Shown: in pieces, positions 25,451-42,823 of the stretch | Layout of the letters: the number at the start of each line of letters is the position of its first letter | Position numbering within the stretch: position 1 is the stretch's first letter | Assembly: GCF_963082655.1 (NCBI RefSeq) | Contig: NC_081554.1 | Span: 122,649,869 to 122,713,868 of the forward strand | Reading direction: 5' to 3' | Source of the DNA: Stomoxys calcitrans | Taxonomy: Eukaryota; Arthropoda; Insecta; Diptera; Muscidae | Length of the DNA: 64,000 nt | Notes under the pieces: generated by a model | Seen by the model: only the letters and a program-made list of their open reading frames with translations | The model's database searches: none | What the model was told of the DNA's origin: nothing | Made by a program: the position numbers and the translations under genes

Positions 25451-25464
25451 TAATACTTACCATG
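25451..25464. repeat. Target site duplication of element 1, right copy (element 5' side)
   Basis: TAATACTTACCATG, followed by normal promoter sequence with the H4 TATA box at 25478-25485. Confidence 0.93.
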
Positions 25465-26139
<675 letters not shown>

Positions 26140-27716
26140 ATTATTGACATTTTAAAAGCCAACTTTTTTTTACAAAAACAATCGGTCCTTTTCAGGACCA
26201 CAATATTTTTATAAAAAAGAGAAAAAAATTTATTCAAAACTTACACCTTTTTATTTTTATTAAAATAAATAAATATAGTCTTTTTTTGGGGATGGAAAAA
26301 TACACTATTTATATTAAAAAAATTTTTTTCTTTTCTATGCGTTTTACTTTTGGTAATATTGGGTTTCAAAACATGGAGCGAAATCAAAAACTTTTTTTTA
26401 AAAAAAAATTATTTAATTTACTTTTTATGTTAAATTGAAAATTTTTATTTTCTATTAGCAACAGTATATTTGCTGTTATTCTTTTTGCAAAATTTGATTT
26501 TTCGTAGTAGCTACATAACAAGAATGAATGAAGATAAAAACAGCCAGGCCAATACATTCGAGAGAATTTTAACCTTAAATAGATAATTTAGATACATTGA
26601 ATATACATTTTTTATGTATTTTTTATTATTTTTAAACAAATGATATTTTTTGCTATTCTAAAAACTGTTTTAAAAAGAATAAAATAGTATTTTAATATTT
26701 TAAATTATTAAAGGGAAATAGATTTCGTTCGGTATGCAACTGTTCTACATTTGCTTGCTTAGACAAGGGCATTTTTCAATTTGTGTTTAATTTCCAAAAA
26801 AAAAAAAAAATATTTTTTTTTAAATTTGTAATTGCAACAATACATTGTTTAGAATTTACATTTTTAAATTTTTTATTTAGTTTCAAGTCCACTTTATATA
26901 GAAAAAAATATTTTATAATAAATGCAATAGAGCTCACCGCACATTTTGCATAGCCAACGACGTTGGTATAACATAGCATCGTAATATTTTAGACTTTTCG
27001 TAACAAATGTACACTTTTTATAAATTATGTAACATTTTAATAGAAATCTATCATTTCTATAATATTTTATGATAAAATTTTCCTAAAACATTTTTACATT
27101 AGAGCTTTCAAATTAATTTGCAGAAAAACTTTTATTCATGGAAAATACGCCAATATGGTGAATTCAACTGTCATAGACTACATAATAAAATCGATTATTT
27201 CACTATGAAAATCATCCAAATTTTCACTTTTTTTTACACTTCTTTCAAGAAAACATATCAAGATTCCATACTAAATTTTTATAAAAACCAATTTTCAATA
27301 AAAATTGGAAAATTTTTATAATTTAGTTACAATTTTATCATAACATTTTTATAAACTTTCAACTCAAACCCTTATAACTCGGTAACGCTTAAAGATAATT
27401 AACTCGGATTTTCTTTAATGATTAGCTGGATATCTCTACTAGAAGAATTGTATAAAAAATTAAAAGAAATTGTTACTATCTCATCGTAAAATGAATAATT
27501 CTGTGAAAACTTTTGTAAAAATTTTTATTCGCTTCCACACAACGTTTCGCAAAATTTCGTAGTTGACTACTATGTACTTCTCATAATTTCGATGTACCCA
27601 GCCATCACTAGTCTAAAGGTTGAAACCATATTTTCAACCAATCAGCGTACACCAGTAGTGAGTGTATATTTACAAAGTGTTAAAGTGTGTTTAAAAAGAA
27701 AAATATAAGTGAAATC

Positions 27717-28394
27717 ATGTCTGACGCCGCCGTTGTTGAAGCCACCGCATCTCCAGTCGCCGCTGTTGAGAAAAAGGCACCTAAGAAAGCCGCTGCCAAG
27801 GCAAAGAAACCCTCTGCTGCCCCAAGCCATCCACCAACCCAACAAATGGTCGATGCTGCCATCAAAACATTGAAAGAACGTGGTGGTTCCTCATTGCCTG
27901 CCATCAAGAAATACTTGGCCAGCACATACAAAGTTGATGCTGTAAAATTGGCCCCATTCATCAAGAAGTACTTGAAGAGCGCTGTTGCTAGTGGAAAATT
28001 GATCCAAACTAAAGGTAAGGGTGCCTCCGGTTCATTCAAATTGTCCCCATCTGCCTCGAAGGAACCTAAAGCAAAGAGCGCTGAAAAGAAGAAGGCCCCA
28101 GCCGGTGATAAGAAAAAGAAGGCAGCAGCACCCAAAAAGGCAGCCGGTGAAAAGAAAGCCGCTGCAAAGAAGCCTTCCGCTGCTAAAAAGACCGCCGAGA
28201 AGAAGAAGACCGAAAAGGCCAAGGCTAAAACTGCCAAAAAGACAGGTACAGTTAAAGCTAAACCCGCAAAAACAGCCGCCAAAGCATCAGCCACTAAACC
28301 AAAGGCACCCAAGGCAAAAACCACCGCTGCCAAGCCCAAAAAGGCTGCCGCAGCAAAGAAGCCAGCTGCCAAGAAGACCGCCGCTAAGAAGTAA
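27717..28394 (+). CDS. H1: Linker histone H1, 225-residue form, U4
   Basis: Short variant (KKKAPAG), as in U3. Stem-loop at 28464-28479. Confidence 0.98.
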   Translation: MSDAAVVEATASPVAAVEKKAPKKAAAKAKKPSAAPSHPPTQQMVDAAIKTLKERGGSSLPAIKKYLASTYKVDAVKLAPFIKKYLKSAVASGKLIQTKGKGASGSFKLSPSASKEPKAKSAEKKKAPAGDKKKKAAAPKKAAGEKKAAAKKPSAAKKTAEKKKTEKAKAKTAKKTGTVKAKPAKTAAKASATKPKAPKAKTTAAKPKKAAAAKKPAAKKTAAKK

Positions 28395-29309
28395 TTTTTC
28401 CATGCAAAATTACTTATCATGTCAAAATGATTATTTTCGATATTCGAAAGCAGTATATCTAACAGCCCTTTTCAGGGCTACAAAAAAATTTTTAAAAAGA
28501 GACCAAATTTAACTCAAACAATTTTTTAATTACCTAATAAATACTATGTTAATTTTAAGGGAAAAGCTAATCACAGCCCTTTTCGTAGCTGTAAAACATC
28601 TGTTGAAATCTTTTAATACCATTGTTACCTAATATGGGAATAAATTACCCTTTAAGGAAATTTAAGTAATCACATGTTAAATGGGATTTTTTCCGCAACT
28701 GGATTAACTGTTTCACTTAGGGTCATAAACCAAAGCAATTACTAAGAATTATGAAAATCACTTAATGTTAAAGAAAATCTCATTTAGCATACCTAACCAA
28801 TAAGAGAGTGGCGTACAATATTCCCTTCAAAAATCGCACTTAGCATACCTATTTCATTCTTTACGAGCATACCTACCCATAGATCTCGCGTACAAACGCA
28901 TAAGTCCACATATACATCTCTACACCATTTCACGCTAACATACTAGTATACATCCCTAAAAAATTTAGTATCAACACACACGCTCACATATACTCGAACA
29001 TCAATACAACGTTGCATACCGAGTGTTTGAGCATAAGAGCAATATGTGTTGATCATATTACTGTAGATGTAGATGGTGCTAAGCAAGGAGGGCAATATTA
29101 GAGTATGGGTAGTATACATATTTTATTTTAAAAAAGTAATAAGGGCAATGTGAGGGTGAGTGGTAGATATATTTTTTCTTTAAATTTGTAAATATAAATT
29201 AATTTTAGTTGAATAACGAATTAAGTCTCTTTTTTAATTTATTTTGTGGCCCTGAAAAGGGCCTTTGATGTTGTAGGGAAAATATTGTACGACGAAATAA
29301 GTATGCCAT

Positions 29310-29684
29310 TTACTTGGAGCTGGTGTACTTAGTAACGGCTTTGGTACCTTCACTGACAGCGTGCTTAGCCAACTCACCGGGCAATAATAGACGGACGGCA
29401 GTTTGGATTTCCCGACTGGTGATGGTGGAACGCTTGTTGTAGTGAGCCAAACGGGAGGCTTCGGCGGCGATACGTTCAAAGATATCGTTGACGAAACTGT
29501 TCATGATGCTCATGGCCTTTGAGGAGATACCAGTATCGGGATGGACTTGCTTCAACACTTTGTAAATGTAGATAGCATAACTCTCCTTACGCTTGGTGCG
29601 TCTCTTGGTCTTGTCACCCTTAGTGATGTTCTTTTGGGCTTTGCCGGCCTTCTTTGCTGCTTTACCACTGGCTTTTGGAGGCAT
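29310..29684 (-). CDS. H2B: Histone H2B, U4
   Basis: Same protein as U1; leader with the longer T/A run of the U3-U5 block. Stem-loop at 29248-29263. Confidence 0.99.
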   Translation of the reverse strand: MPPKASGKAAKKAGKAQKNITKGDKTKRRTKRKESYAIYIYKVLKQVHPDTGISSKAMSIMNSFVNDIFERIAAEASRLAHYNKRSTITSREIQTAVRLLLPGELAKHAVSEGTKAVTKYTSSK

Positions 29685-29945
29685 TTTCACTTGGTTTTTT
29701 TTTTTTAAGTCACACAAACACTTTTAACACTGTTCACGATTTTGTGTGTTTGATGGCTTACTCGGAATATTTAAACCATTTCATGCACAAGATATTCAGG
29801 TAGACGAAAACAGTCGCTATGTTTACGAAAACAACCCTCTAAATTTAGCTACACGATGGATCCGAAAGTATAAATACTGCAGTTCATGCTGCGAACTAAT
29901 ATCATTTGTGTTTCAGTGCTAAGTGAAGTGAATTAAAAAAAATAA

Positions 29946-30326
<381 letters not shown>

Positions 30327-31338
30327 ATTATCTACGAGCATCAAAGAAAAAATGTAAATACAGGCCATCGTATAAATCAACAACAATCCGTCCTTTTCAG
30401 GACGACAAAAATTTTTTTAAAAGAGAAAAAACTATATCAAACCTTATTTTATCAAGAAAATTTACTTAAAAAATAGTTTTAAATAATAAATAAAATTTTA
30501 ATTGTAGTTAAATTTAAAAAATATTTTTTGGTCGATTTTTTTTTCAGTGGATTTGGTAATTTGCTAGCAATTTCGTTATTCGAAATTTCCTTAAACAATC
30601 CTGTTTTAGGTGTAAATACAAAAAAAATCTGCCATCTATTGTTTATAGGTAAACATTTTCAAATATGTTTACATCTTATCGACTATTGCAGGTCTTTTAA
30701 TATACATGTCATAATTATCAGTTATCAATTATCATGCATCAACATTTCGCCTTTTTGCATACATTAACATAATAAGAATTTAGTTTTATCGACCCTACTC
30801 AAGATTATCGGCATTTAATAGGATCAATGTTACCATTAGGGTACTGTAAAAACTATTTATTTTACATTTGAATATCACATGGTAATCATTGTTCATTTTC
30901 TGATGCTAAGAAAAATTGGCATATGTAATAACAAAACATCGAAACGAAGTATCTACGATCGTCCCTCTTCGTACATTTGTGACAAAGTTAGCAGCTCCAA
31001 GCAAAGGAAACATTTAATGGTAGTATATGCGTGCATTTTGGTATCTGTGTGTATGTATGCTTTTTAGTGTTGTATACCATCGTTTCATCGTATTGTTCTA
31101 ATGGCGTCGGTTTTAGTTTCGTCATGTATGTATGTATATTATAGAAGCTACATTTTGGCCGACGGCAAATTGAAAAATGGTAATATTTATTTTCAAATAA
31201 ATTTTATGTATTTTTTTTTTGTAAAAATTTATAACAAGAAATATCTCTTTTTAAATATGTTTTGTGGTCCTGAAAAGGACCGATTGTTTTAGTTTTAAAG
31301 TTTTTAAAATTTTCTCCAAAATAGCGTCAAGATAATGT

Positions 31339-31677
<339 letters not shown>

Positions 31678-31973
31678 TCACAAGTTATGCACAAGAACTA
31701 ATACTTACCATGCTGCGATACCTCATATTTATACAAAATCCGCTCTGAATTTACTACATACACATACGCTTCGATCTATCTTCGGGGTTGTTCGTATACA
31801 CTTCGTGTGTACAGATACAAATGTTGAAGCATATACGCAGCACACACCCTTATTGGAAACTGTAGCCCGCCAAATTTTTTCTATAAATATCGGGAATCGC
31901 TCCGTAAGGCAACTATTACAGTGTTAACAGTGTTTGTGTGCATATCGTGAAGTGAACTAAAAACCTCTAGTGA

Positions 31974-32387
<414 letters not shown>

Positions 32388-33964
32388 ATTATTGACATTT
32401 TAAAAGCCAACTTTTTTTTACAAAAACAATCGGTCCTTTTCAGGACCACAATATTTTTATAAAAAAGAGAAAAAAATTTATTCAAAACTTACACCTTTTT
32501 ATTTTTATTAAAATAAATAAATATAGTCTTTTTTTGGGGATGGAAAAATACACTATTTATATTAAAAAAATTTTTTTCTTTTCTATGCGTTTTACTTTTG
32601 GTAATATTGGGTTTCAAAACATGGAGCGAAATCAAAAACTTTTTTTTAAAAAAAAATTATTTAATTTACTTTTTATGTTAAATTGAAAATTTTTATTTTC
32701 TATTAGCAACAGTATATTTGCTGTTATTCTTTTTGCAAAATTTGATTTTTCGTAGTAGCTACATAACAAGAATGAATGAAGATAAAAACAGCCAGGCCAA
32801 TACATTCGAGAGAATTTTAACCTTAAATAGATAATTTAGATACATTGAATATACATTTTTTATGTATTTTTTATTATTTTTAAACAAATGATATTTTTTG
32901 CTATTCTAAAAACTGTTTTAAAAAGAATAAAATAGTATTTTAATATTTTAAATTATTAAAGGGAAATAGATTTCGTTCGGTATGCAACTGTTCTACATTT
33001 GCTTGCTTAGACAAGGGCATTTTTCAATTTGTGTTTAATTTCCAAAAAAAAAAAAAAATATTTTTTTTTAAATTTGTAATTGCAACAATACATTGTTTAG
33101 AATTTACATTTTTAAATTTTTTATTTAGTTTCAAGTCCACTTTATATAGAAAAAAATATTTTATAATAAATGCAATAGAGCTCACCGCACATTTTGCATA
33201 GCCAACGACGTTGGTATAACATAGCATCGTAATATTTTAGACTTTTCGTAACAAATGTACACTTTTTATAAATTATGTAACATTTTAATAGAAATCTATC
33301 ATTTCTATAATATTTTATGATAAAATTTTCCTAAAACATTTTTACATTAGAGCTTTCAAATTAATTTGCAGAAAAACTTTTATTCATGGAAAATACGCCA
33401 ATATGGTGAATTCAACTGTCATAGACTACATAATAAAATCGATTATTTCACTATGAAAATCATCCAAATTTTCACTTTTTTTTACACTTCTTTCAAGAAA
33501 ACATATCAAGATTCCATACTAAATTTTTATAAAAACCAATTTTCAATAAAAATTGGAAAATTTTTATAATTTAGTTACAATTTTATCATAACATTTTTAT
33601 AAACTTTCAACTCAAACCCTTATAACTCGGTAACGCTTAAAGATAATTAACTCGGATTTTCTTTAATGATTAGCTGGATATCTCTACTAGAAGAATTGTA
33701 TAAAAAATTAAAAGAAATTGTTACTATCTCATCGTAAAATGAATAATTCTGTGAAAACTTTTGTAAAAATTTTTATTCGCTTCCACACAACGTTTCGCAA
33801 AATTTCGTAGTTGACTACTATGTACTTCTCATAATTTCGATGTACCCAGCCATCACTAGTCTAAAGGTTGAAACCATATTTTCAACCAATCAGCGTACAC
33901 CAGTAGTGAGTGTATATTTACAAAGTGTTAAAGTGTGTTTAAAAAGAAAAATATAAGTGAAATC

Positions 33965-34642
33965 ATGTCTGACGCCGCCGTTGTTGAAGCCACCGCATCT
34001 CCAGTCGCCGCTGTTGAGAAAAAGGCACCTAAGAAAGCCGCTGCCAAGGCAAAGAAACCCTCTGCTGCCCCAAGCCATCCACCAACCCAACAAATGGTCG
34101 ATGCTGCCATCAAAACATTGAAAGAACGTGGTGGTTCCTCATTGCCTGCCATCAAGAAATACTTGGCCAGCACATACAAAGTTGATGCTGTAAAATTGGC
34201 CCCATTCATCAAGAAGTACTTGAAGAGCGCTGTTGCTAGTGGAAAATTGATCCAAACTAAAGGTAAGGGTGCCTCCGGTTCATTCAAATTGTCCCCATCT
34301 GCCTCGAAGGAACCTAAAGCAAAGAGCGCTGAAAAGAAGAAGGCCCCAGCCGGTGATAAGAAAAAGAAGGCAGCAGCACCCAAAAAGGCAGCCGGTGAAA
34401 AGAAAGCCGCTGCAAAGAAGCCTTCCGCTGCTAAAAAGACCGCCGAGAAGAAGAAGACCGAAAAGGCCAAGGCTAAAACTGCCAAAAAGACAGGTACAGT
34501 TAAAGCTAAACCCGCAAAAACAGCCGCCAAAGCATCAGCCACTAAACCAAAGGCACCCAAGGCAAAAACCACCGCTGCCAAGCCCAAAAAGGCTGCCGCA
34601 GCAAAGAAGCCAGCTGCCAAGAAGACCGCCGCTAAGAAGTAA
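33965..34642 (+). CDS. H1: Linker histone H1, 225-residue form, U5
   Basis: Short variant (KKKAPAG). Stem-loop at 34712-34727. Confidence 0.98.
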   Translation: MSDAAVVEATASPVAAVEKKAPKKAAAKAKKPSAAPSHPPTQQMVDAAIKTLKERGGSSLPAIKKYLASTYKVDAVKLAPFIKKYLKSAVASGKLIQTKGKGASGSFKLSPSASKEPKAKSAEKKKAPAGDKKKKAAAPKKAAGEKKAAAKKPSAAKKTAEKKKTEKAKAKTAKKTGTVKAKPAKTAAKASATKPKAPKAKTTAAKPKKAAAAKKPAAKKTAAKK

Positions 34643-35557
34643 TTTTTCCATGCAAAATTACTTATCATGTCAAAATGATTATTTTCGATATTCGAAAGCA
34701 GTATATCTAACAGCCCTTTTCAGGGCTACAAAAAAATTTTTAAAAAGAGACCAAATTTAACTCAAACAATTTTTTAATTACCTAATAAATACTATGTTAA
34801 TTTTAAGGGAAAAGCTAATCACAGCCCTTTTCGTAGCTGTAAAACATCTGTTGAAATCTTTTAATACCATTGTTACCTAATATGGGAATAAATTACCCTT
34901 TAAGGAAATTTAAGTAATCACATGTTAAATGGGATTTTTTCCGCAACTGGATTAACTGTTTCACTTAGGGTCATAAACCAAAGCAATTACTAAGAATTAT
35001 GAAAATCACTTAATGTTAAAGAAAATCTCATTTAGCATACCTAACCAATAAGAGAGTGGCGTACAATATTCCCTTCAAAAATCGCACTTAGCATACCTAT
35101 TTCATTCTTTACGAGCATACCTACCCATAGATCTCGCGTACAAACGCATAAGTCCACATATACATCTCTACACCATTTCACGCTAACATACTAGTATACA
35201 TCCCTAAAAAATTTAGTATCAACACACACGCTCACATATACTCGAACATCAATACAACGTTGCATACCGAGTGTTTGAGCATAAGAGCAATATGTGTTGA
35301 TCATATTACTGTAGATGTAGATGGTGCTAAGCAAGGAGGGCAATATTAGAGTATGGGTAGTATACATATTTTATTTTAAAAAAGTAATAAGGGCAATGTG
35401 AGGGTGAGTGGTAGATATATTTTTTCTTTAAATTTGTAAATATAAATTAATTTTAGTTGAATAACGAATTAAGTCTCTTTTTTAATTTATTTTGTGGCCC
35501 TGAAAAGGGCCTTTGATGTTGTAGGGAAAATATTGTACGACGAAATAAGTATGCCAT

Positions 35558-35932
35558 TTACTTGGAGCTGGTGTACTTAGTAACGGCTTTGGTACCTTCA
35601 CTGACAGCGTGCTTAGCCAACTCACCGGGCAATAATAGACGGACGGCAGTTTGGATTTCCCGACTGGTGATGGTGGAACGCTTGTTGTAGTGAGCCAAAC
35701 GGGAGGCTTCGGCGGCGATACGTTCAAAGATATCGTTGACGAAACTGTTCATGATGCTCATGGCCTTTGAGGAGATACCAGTATCGGGATGGACTTGCTT
35801 CAACACTTTGTAAATGTAGATAGCATAACTCTCCTTACGCTTGGTGCGTCTCTTGGTCTTGTCACCCTTAGTGATGTTCTTTTGGGCTTTGCCGGCCTTC
35901 TTTGCTGCTTTACCACTGGCTTTTGGAGGCAT
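35558..35932 (-). CDS. H2B: Histone H2B, U5
   Basis: Same protein as U1. Stem-loop at 35496-35511. Confidence 0.99.
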   Translation of the reverse strand: MPPKASGKAAKKAGKAQKNITKGDKTKRRTKRKESYAIYIYKVLKQVHPDTGISSKAMSIMNSFVNDIFERIAAEASRLAHYNKRSTITSREIQTAVRLLLPGELAKHAVSEGTKAVTKYTSSK

Positions 35933-36193
35933 TTTCACTTGGTTTTTTTTTTTTAAGTCACACAAACACTTTTAACACTGTTCACGATTTTGTGTGTTTG
36001 ATGGCTTACTCGGAATATTTAAACCATTTCATGCACAAGATATTCAGGTAGACGAAAACAGTCGCTATGTTTACGAAAACAACCCTCTAAATTTAGCTAC
36101 ACGATGGATCCGAAAGTATAAATACTGCAGTTCATGCTGCGAACTAATATCATTTGTGTTTCAGTGCTAAGTGAAGTGAATTAAAAAAAATAA

Positions 36194-36574
<381 letters not shown>

Positions 36575-37586
36575 ATTATCTACGAGCATCAAAGAAAAAA
36601 TGTAAATACAGGCCATCGTATAAATCAACAACAATCCGTCCTTTTCAGGACGACAAAAATTTTTTTAAAAGAGAAAAAACTATATCAAACCTTATTTTAT
36701 CAAGAAAATTTACTTAAAAAATAGTTTTAAATAATAAATAAAATTTTAATTGTAGTTAAATTTAAAAAATATTTTTTGGTCGATTTTTTTTTCAGTGGAT
36801 TTGGTAATTTGCTAGCAATTTCGTTATTCGAAATTTCCTTAAACAATCCTGTTTTAGGTGTAAATACAAAAAAAATCTGCCATCTATTGTTTATAGGTAA
36901 ACATTTTCAAATATGTTTACATCTTATCGACTATTGCAGGTCTTTTAATATACATGTCATAATTATCAGTTATCAATTATCATGCATCAACATTTCGCCT
37001 TTTTGCATACATTAACATAATAAGAATTTAGTTTTATCGACCCTACTCAAGATTATCGGCATTTAATAGGATCAATGTTACCATTAGGGTACTGTAAAAA
37101 CTATTTATTTTACATTTGAATATCACATGGTAATCATTGTTCATTTTCTGATGCTAAGAAAAATTGGCATATGTAATAACAAAACATCGAAACGAAGTAT
37201 CTACGATCGTCCCTCTTCGTACATTTGTGACAAAGTTAGCAGCTCCAAGCAAAGGAAACATTTAATGGTAGTATATGCGTGCATTTTGGTATCTGTGTGT
37301 ATGTATGCTTTTTAGTGTTGTATACCATCGTTTCATCGTATTGTTCTAATGGCGTCGGTTTTAGTTTCGTCATGTATGTATGTATATTATAGAAGCTACA
37401 TTTTGGCCGACGGCAAATTGAAAAATGGTAATATTTATTTTCAAATAAATTTTATGTATTTTTTTTTTGTAAAAATTTATAACAAGAAATATCTCTTTTT
37501 AAATATGTTTTGTGGTCCTGAAAAGGACCGATTGTTTTAGTTTTAAAGTTTTTAAAATTTTCTCCAAAATAGCGTCAAGATAATGT

Positions 37587-37925
<339 letters not shown>

Positions 37926-38221
37926 TCACAAGTTATGCACAAGAACTAATACTTACCATGCTGCGATACCTCATATTTATACAAAATCCGCTCTGAATTT
38001 ACTACATACACATACGCTTCGATCTATCTTCGGGGTTGTTCGTATACACTTCGTGTGTACAGATACAAATGTTGAAGCATATACGCAGCACACACCCTTA
38101 TTGGAAACTGTAGCCCGCCAAATTTTTTCTATAAATATCGGGAATCGCTCCGTAAGGCAACTATTACAGTGTTAACAGTGTTTGTGTGCATATCGTGAAG
38201 TGAACTAAAAACCTCTAGTGA

Positions 38222-38635
<414 letters not shown>

Positions 38636-40209
38636 ATTATTGACATTTTAAAAGCCAACTTTTTTTTACAAAAACAATCGGTCCTTTTCAGGACCACAAT
38701 ATTTTTATAAAAAAGAGAAAAAAATTTATTCAAAACTTACACCTTTTTATTTTTATTAAAATAAATAAATATAGTCTTTTTTTGGGGATGGAAAAATACA
38801 CTATTTATATTAAAAAAATTTTTTTCTTTTCTATGCGTTTTACTTTTGGTAATATTGGGTTTCAAAACATGGAGCGAAATCAAAAACTTTTTTTTAAAAA
38901 AAAATTATTTAATTTACTTTTTATGTTAAACTGAAAATTTTTATTTTCTATTAGCAACAGTATATTTGCTGTTATTCTTTTTGCAAAATTTGATTTTTCG
39001 TAGTAGCTACATAACAAGAATGAATGAAGATAAAAACAGGCAGGCCAATACATTCGAGAGAATTTTAACCTTAAATAGATAATTTAGATACATTGAATAT
39101 AAATTTTTTCTGTATTTTTTATTATTTTTAAACAAATGATATTTTTTGCTATTCTAAAAACTGTTTTAAAAAGAATAAAATAGTATTTTAATATTTTAAA
39201 TTATTAAAGGGAAATAGATTTCGTTCGGTATGCAACTGTTCTACATTTGCTTGCTTAGACAAGGGCATTTTTGAATTTGTGTTTAATTTCCAAAAAAAAA
39301 TTATATATTTTTTTAAATTTGTGATTGCAACAATACATTGTTTAGAATTTACATTTTTAAATTTTTTATTTAGTTTCAAGTCCACTTTATATAGAAAAAA
39401 ATATTTTATAATAAATGCAATAGAGCTCACCGCACATTTTGCATAGCCAACGACGTTGGTATAACATAGCATCGTAATATTTTAGACTTTTCGTAACAAA
39501 CGTACACTTTTTACAAATTATGTAACATTTTAATAGAAATCTATCATTTCTATAATATTTTATGATAAAATTTTCCTAAAACATTTTTACATTAGAGCTT
39601 TCAAATTAATTTGCAGAAAAACTTTTATTCATGGAAAATACGCCAATATGGTGAATTCAACTGTCATAGACTACATAATAAAATCGATTATTTCACTATG
39701 AAAATCATCCAAATTTTCACTTTTTTTTACACTTCTTTCAAGAAAACATATCAAGATTCCATACTAAATTTTTATAAAAACCAATTTTCAATAAAAATTG
39801 GAAAATTTTTATAATTTAGTTACAATTTTATCATAACATTTTTATAAACTTTCAACTCAAACCCTTATAACTCGGTAACGCTTAAAGATAATTAACTCGG
39901 ATTTTCTTTAATGATTAGCTGGATATCTCTACTAGAAGAATTGTATAAAAAATTAAAAGAAATTGTTACTATCTCATCGTAAAATGAATAATTCTGTGAA
40001 AACTTTTGTAAAAATTTTTATTCGCTTCCACACAACGTTTCGCAAAATTTCGTAGTTGACTACTATGTACTTCTCATAATTTCGATGTACCCAGCCATCA
40101 CTAGTCTAAAGGTTGAAACCATATTTTCAACCAATCAGCGTACACCAGTAGTGAGTGTATATTTACAAAGTGTTAAAGTGTGTTTAAAAAGAAAAATATA
40201 AGTGAAATC

Positions 40210-40890
40210 ATGTCTGACGCCGCCGTTGTTGAAGCCACCGCATCTCCAGTCGCCGCTGTTGAGAAAAAGGCACCTAAGAAAGCCGCTGCCAAGGCAAAGA
40301 AACCCTCTGCTGCCCCAAGCCATCCACCAACCCAACAAATGGTCGATGCTGCCATCAAAACATTGAAAGAACGTGGTGGTTCCTCATTGCCTGCCATCAA
40401 GAAATACTTGGCCAGCACATACAAAGTTGATGCTGTAAAATTGGCCCCATTCATCAAGAAGTACTTGAAGAGCGCTGTTGCTAGTGGAAAATTGATCCAA
40501 ACTAAAGGTAAGGGTGCCTCCGGTTCATTCAAATTGTCCCCATCTGCCTCGAAGGAACCTAAAGCAAAGAGCGCTGAAAAGAAGAAGAAGGTCCCAGCCG
40601 GTGATAAGAAAAAGAAGGCAGCAGCACCCAAAAAGGCAGCCGGTGAAAAGAAAGCCGCTGCAAAGAAGCCTTCCGCTGCTAAAAAGACCGCCGAGAAGAA
40701 GAAGACCGAAAAGGCCAAGGCTAAAACTGCCAAAAAGACAGGTACAGTTAAAGCTAAACCCGCAAAAACAGCCGCCAAAGCATCAGCCACTAAACCAAAG
40801 GCACCCAAGGCAAAAACCACCGCTGCCAAGCCCAAAAAGGCTGCCGCAGCAAAGAAGCCAGCTGCCAAGAAGACCGCCGCTAAGAAGTAA
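40210..40890 (+). CDS. H1: Linker histone H1, 226-residue form, U6
   Basis: Long variant (KKKKVPAG), as in U1 and U2. Stem-loop at 40960-40975. Confidence 0.98.
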   Translation: MSDAAVVEATASPVAAVEKKAPKKAAAKAKKPSAAPSHPPTQQMVDAAIKTLKERGGSSLPAIKKYLASTYKVDAVKLAPFIKKYLKSAVASGKLIQTKGKGASGSFKLSPSASKEPKAKSAEKKKKVPAGDKKKKAAAPKKAAGEKKAAAKKPSAAKKTAEKKKTEKAKAKTAKKTGTVKAKPAKTAAKASATKPKAPKAKTTAAKPKKAAAAKKPAAKKTAAKK

Positions 40891-41805
40891 TTTTTCCATG
40901 CAAAATTACTTATCATGTCAAAATGATTATTTTCGATATTCGAAAGCAGTATATCTAACAGCCCTTTTCAGGGCTACAAAAAAATTTTTAAAAAGAGACC
41001 AAATTTAACTCAAACAATTTTTTAATTACCTAATAAATACTATGTTAATTTTAAGGGAAAAGCTAATCACAGCCCTTTTCGTAGCTGTAAAACATCTGTT
41101 GAAATCTTTTAATACCATTGTTACCTAATATGGGAATACATTACCCTTTAAGGAAATTTAAGTAATCACATGTTAAATGGGATTTTTTCCGCAACTGGAT
41201 TAACTGTTTCACTTAGGGTCATAAACCAAAGCAATTACTAAGAATTATGAAAATCACTTAATGTTAAAGAAAATCTCATTTAGCATACCTAACCAATAAG
41301 AGAGTGGCGTACAATATTCCCTTCAAAAATCGCACTTAGCATACCTATTTCATTCTTTACGAGCATACCTACCCATAGATCTCGCGTACAAACGCATAAG
41401 TCCACATATACATCTCTACACCATTTCACGCTAACATACTAGTATACATCCCTAAAAAATTTAGTATCAACACACACGCTCACATATACTCGAACATCAA
41501 TACAACGTTGCATACCGAGTGTTTGAGCATAAGAGCAATATGTGTTGATCATATTACTGTAGATGTAGATGGTGCTAAGCAAGGAGGGCAATATTAGAGT
41601 ATGGGTAGTATACATATTTTATTTTAAAAAAGTAATAAGGGCAATGTGAGGGTGAGTGGTAGATATATTTTTTCTTTAAATTTGTAAATATAAATTAATT
41701 TTAGTTGAATAACGAATTAAGTCTCTTTTTTAATTTATTTTGTGGCCCTGAAAAGGGCCTTTGATGTTGTAGGGAAAATATTGTACGACGAAATAAGTAT
41801 GCCAT

Positions 41806-42180
41806 TTACTTGGAGCTGGTGTACTTAGTAACGGCTTTGGTACCTTCACTGACAGCGTGCTTAGCCAACTCACCGGGCAATAATAGACGGACGGCAGTTT
41901 GGATTTCCCGACTGGTGATGGTGGAACGCTTGTTGTAGTGAGCCAAACGGGAGGCTTCGGCGGCGATACGTTCAAAGATATCGTTGACGAAACTGTTCAT
42001 GATGCTCATGGCCTTTGAGGAGATACCAGTATCGGGATGGACTTGCTTCAACACTTTGTAAATGTAGATAGCATAACTCTCCTTACGCTTGGTGCGTCTC
42101 TTGGTCTTGTCACCCTTAGTGATGTTCTTTTGGGCTTTGCCGGCCTTCTTTGCTGCTTTACCACTGGCTTTTGGAGGCAT
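41806..42180 (-). CDS. H2B: Histone H2B, U6
   Basis: Same protein as U1 (Ala76). Stem-loop at 41744-41759. Confidence 0.99.
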   Translation of the reverse strand: MPPKASGKAAKKAGKAQKNITKGDKTKRRTKRKESYAIYIYKVLKQVHPDTGISSKAMSIMNSFVNDIFERIAAEASRLAHYNKRSTITSREIQTAVRLLLPGELAKHAVSEGTKAVTKYTSSK

Positions 42181-42442
42181 TTTCACTTGGTTTTTTTTTT
42201 AAGTCACACAAACACTTTTAACACTGTTCACGATTTTGTGTGTTTGATGGCTTACTCGGAATATTTAAACCATTTCATGCACAAGATATTCAGGTAGACG
42301 AAAACAGTCGCTATGTTTACGAAAACAACCCTCTAAAATTAGCTACACGTTGGATCCGAAAGTATAAATACTGCAGTTCATGCTGCGAACTAATATCATT
42401 TGTGTTTCAGTGCTAAGTGAAGTGAATTAAAAAAAAAAATAA

Positions 42443-42823
<381 letters not shown>

